NCBI RefSeq assembly: GCF_025717065.2
Contig: NZ_JAOVZO020000018.1
Span: 1,054,001 to 1,118,000 of the forward strand
Length of the DNA stretch: 64,000 bases
Reading direction: 5' to 3'
From: Tahibacter soli
Lineage (GTDB): Bacteria > Pseudomonadota > Gammaproteobacteria > Xanthomonadales > Rhodanobacteraceae
The translations under genes were made by a program, and so were the position numbers. The notes under the pieces were generated by a model, which was not told where the DNA came from, made no database searches, and saw nothing but the letters and a program-made list of their open reading frames with translations. Within the stretch, counting starts at the first letter, position 1. Every line of letters starts with the position of its first letter. Positions 61,885 through 64,000 of the stretch are shown piece after piece.

Positions 61885-63042
61885 TCAACTCGCAACGGGC
61901 GCCAGCGCCGACAGCACGCTGGCCATGGTGAGGCCCACGCCGGTGCCGAGCACGAGGCCGAGCATGGCCATCAGCACGGCGACCGGCACGAGCGCGGGCG
62001 AATACACGGCGGCCAGCAGCGGCGCCGACGCGACGCCGCCGATCTGCGCGAGCGAGGCGATGCCGACGAGATGCAGGTCGAAACGGAACAGCCGCGCGGC
62101 GCCGGCCAGCAGCGCAATGTGTACGGCGAGCACGGCGAGGCCGCACACGACGAACAGCGGTGCCGCGGCGATGCCGGCGAAGCTCGACTGCGAACCGAGC
62201 ACCGCGACGATGCACGCGAGCAGCGCGCCGCCGAGCGCGTTCGCGCCGGGCAGCCGAGCGAGCGGCGTGTGCGCGACGACGAGGCCCGCGGCCGTCGCCG
62301 CGAGCAGCGTCCACGACGTCGGCGTGAGGAATCCGGACGTCGGCAGCCGCGCGGCGAGCGCCTGCGCGCCGACGCCGACGAGGAGGGCCGATCCCAGCCA
62401 CGCGAGCACGCTGCCGGCATCGGCGGGTTCGTTCGCGCGCGGCGCGGCGACCGCCGGGGCGGGGCGCGCGTCGGCGCGCGTCCAGCGGTCGAACGCGGTC
62501 GCGAGCGGCGCCGAGGCGAACAGGGCGATCACCCACAGCGAATAGCACAGCGCGTCGGCGAGCAGCACCGGCGGCAGCGAGCTGTCGGCGAGGTCGATCG
62601 CCTGTTTCACAGCGAGCAGGTTCGCCGAACCGCCGGTCCACGTGCCCGACAGCGCCGCGAGCATCTTCCAGCCGTCGGCGGGCAGCCAAGTGCGGAACGC
62701 GAGATAGCACAGCACGATCGCCGCGAGGATGCTCGCCATCGCGCACGCGAACACGGCGATGAGACGCGGGCCGAGCGCGACGATCGCGCGCAGGTCGCAG
62801 CCGATCATCAATAGAAAGAGCAGGGCGGGCAGCAGCTGCGCGACGATCGTGCGCTGCGCCGACTGGATCTCGGGCGTCGCCTGCCACAGGCCCGCGACGG
62901 CCAGCGCCATGGCCGCGAGATACGTCAGCACGATCGGCGGCAGCACGCCGAACACGCGCCAGCGAAAGCGCTGTTCGAGCGCCGGAAAAACGCCCGCGGC
63001 GAGCAGCATCATCGCGAGATACGGCCAGACCGACTGGATCAT
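61885..63042 (-). CDS. DUF819 family permease
   Basis: A 385-residue protein with about 10 helices. LLPALLFLLMIGCDLRAIVALGPRL and MLAALSGTWTGGSANLLAVKQAI are typical of DUF819. The family is found beside dipeptide epimerases and may move dipeptides. First gene of the minus-strand operon; GGGGAG precedes ATG 63042. Confidence 0.9.
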   Translation of the reverse strand: MIQSVWPYLAMMLLAAGVFPALEQRFRWRVFGVLPPIVLTYLAAMALAVAGLWQATPEIQSAQRTIVAQLLPALLFLLMIGCDLRAIVALGPRLIAVFACAMASILAAIVLCYLAFRTWLPADGWKMLAALSGTWTGGSANLLAVKQAIDLADSSLPPVLLADALCYSLWVIALFASAPLATAFDRWTRADARPAPAVAAPRANEPADAGSVLAWLGSALLVGVGAQALAARLPTSGFLTPTSWTLLAATAAGLVVAHTPLARLPGANALGGALLACIVAVLGSQSSFAGIAAAPLFVVCGLAVLAVHIALLAGAARLFRFDLHLVGIASLAQIGGVASAPLLAAVYSPALVPVAVLMAMLGLVLGTGVGLTMASVLSALAPVAS

Positions 63043-63092
63043 TCGCTCCCCGTGTGCGATCGCGGGCGTGGCGTTCGCCGGCCCTGTTGCGA

Positions 63093-63160
63093 ATATCTGA
63101 TTCCCTGTAGATGAAAGTCAAGAATAAATTATTGACCGTCCGTTTCGGCCATGTTACACA
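63093..63160. promoter_or_regulatory. Divergent sigma-70-type promoters
   Basis: Minus direction: TTGACT (63121-63116), 17-base spacer, AGATAT (63098-63093), facing the DUF819 operon. Plus direction: TTGACC (63132-63137), 17-base spacer, TACACA (63155-63160), facing the transglutaminase gene. The two -35 boxes are 10 bases apart, so one bound regulator could control both. Confidence 0.55.
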
Positions 63161-63197
63161 GCCGGCGGAAGGTCACGATCGCGGGGGCGGCGCAGGC

Positions 63198-64000
63198 GTG
63201 AATACGAAGGCGGGATTGTCCACGAGTGTACTCGCGCTGACGGCGTGGCTGTGCGCGGCGCAGGCCGTCGCGGCGGGCGCCGACATCGTGGCGCTGGTGG
63301 ACGCGGGACAGTTCCGGCGTGCCGAGCGCGAGATCGCGGCAACGCTCGCGTCGACGTCGGCCAAGCCCGACGAGCGTCGCGCCGCGCAGTTCGAACGCGA
63401 ACGCATGCGCCGCATCCGGCTCGACTTCGCGCTGTCGCGCGCCGACCTCGACGCGAAACTCAAGGCGGCGATTCCCGACGCGAGCGCCGACGACGTCGCG
63501 CGCTGGGAAAAATCCGGCGCGCTCGAACGCCTGACGATCGACGGCGAGCCGCGCTATTTCAACAGCGCCGTGGCGAACCTGTTGCGCATCGACCAGGCCG
63601 CCGCCGCGCGCAACCGCGGCAAGCCGCCGTCGGCCGGCGACGGACCGCTGTATCGTCTCGCGCCGTATCACGAGGAAGTGCGCAAGCTCGCGCTTGCGAG
63701 CGGTCGCGCGAACGTCGCGCCGCGGCGCGTGAAGATCGGCTACTCGCTCACCGTCAACGCCGACGCCGTGCCGGCCGGCGAAACCGTGCGCGCGTGGCTG
63801 CCGTTTCCGCGACCGCAGGCCGGACGGCAGGAGGCGATCAGGCTCGTCGCGAGCGAGCCCGCGCGCCACGAGATCGCGCCGGAATCGACGCCGCAGCGCA
63901 CCGTATACCTTGAGAAAACCGCGCAGGCCGGGAAGCCGACGCAGTTCTCGATCGACTACGAACTCGTCGTCTACGCCACCTACAACGCGATCGACGCCGA
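63198..64000 (+). CDS. Transglutaminase-like exported protein, 3' end cut by the window
   Basis: At least 267 residues, still open at the right edge. A signal peptide (cleavage near AVAAG) is followed by a helical region and then a beta-rich part (KIGYSLTVNADAVPAGETVRAWLPFPRP ...) that usually precedes a transglutaminase-like cysteine-protease core in this family. The core itself is not in the window. GTG 63198 is the likely start. Placed divergent from the epimerase/NlpC operon, it probably also works on murein peptides. Confidence 0.7.
   Translation, partial: MNTKAGLSTSVLALTAWLCAAQAVAAGADIVALVDAGQFRRAEREIAATLASTSAKPDERRAAQFERERMRRIRLDFALSRADLDAKLKAAIPDASADDVARWEKSGALERLTIDGEPRYFNSAVANLLRIDQAAAARNRGKPPSAGDGPLYRLAPYHEEVRKLALASGRANVAPRRVKIGYSLTVNADAVPAGETVRAWLPFPRPQAGRQEAIRLVASEPARHEIAPESTPQRTVYLEKTAQAGKPTQFSIDYELVVYATYNAIDA

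Overview
The window is about 70% GC, with dense, tightly packed genes and strong G/C preference at third codon positions. Its gene families (TorF-type porin, MtrB/PioB outer-membrane protein, BtuB, Ku/LigD with BON and DUF4142 proteins, the dipeptide epimerase/NlpC/DUF819 cluster) and its CCCTCACCCC-type dispersed palindromes suggest a Gram-negative proteobacterium, most likely a Lysobacterales (Xanthomonadales)-like gammaproteobacterium. The taxonomy is an inference. No rRNA, tRNA, CRISPR array, transposase or phage gene was found.

Layout. (1) 1-3353 (minus): jetA, jetB and the 5' end of jetC of a type III Wadjet-like SMC anti-plasmid system, cut by the left edge. (2) 3532-5030: tadA, an apparently orphan operator/promoter, and a methyltransferase. 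(3) 5009-8016: copper homeostasis (copZ, copA, cueR) with two CueR-type dyads. (4) 8013-17742 (minus): a cobalamin uptake and late-synthesis operon read from a B12 riboswitch: btuB, btuM-like, cobO, cbiB, a cobD-cobQ fusion, cobU, cobT, cobC, cobS. (5) 17902-26671: GAF-GGDEF cyclase, M66 metalloprotease, DUF1761 protein, zinc alcohol dehydrogenase with a divergent LysR regulator, and a two-subunit molybdenum hydroxylase. (6) 26846-27579: a RelE/HigB-type toxin-antitoxin pair preceded by a tiny leader ORF.

(7) 27583-35301 (minus) is the most notable block. An ECF sigma factor, a zinc-finger anti-sigma factor and a subtilase run directly into a decaheme cytochrome (MtrA/PioA type), its outer-membrane beta-barrel (MtrB/PioB type), a cupredoxin, a cytochrome c4 and a HiPIP. 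This looks like one co-transcribed extracellular electron transfer or Fe(II)-oxidation module. A TorF-like porin and a second, related cupredoxin lie divergently (35498-37116).

(8) 37169-40690: 2OG-Fe(II) oxygenase, ankyrin protein, YciI-like protein, secreted subtilase. (9) 40937-47662: a non-homologous end-joining island (Ku, a histone H1-like lysine-rich protein, LigD) that also holds BON, DUF4142 and EF-hand proteins. (10) 47616-51410: TetR/MFS pair with three operator copies, gene remnants, and an alpha/beta-hydrolase-OsmC fusion. (11) 51704-57131: SPFH protein, secreted SH3-like protein, polytopic membrane protein, and small membrane proteins, one decayed. (12) 57195-64000: a muropeptide/dipeptide-use cluster (DUF819 permease, NlpC/P60 lipoprotein, L-Ala-D/L-Glu epimerase, RpiR regulator, SDF symporter) divergent from a transglutaminase-like protein cut by the right edge.
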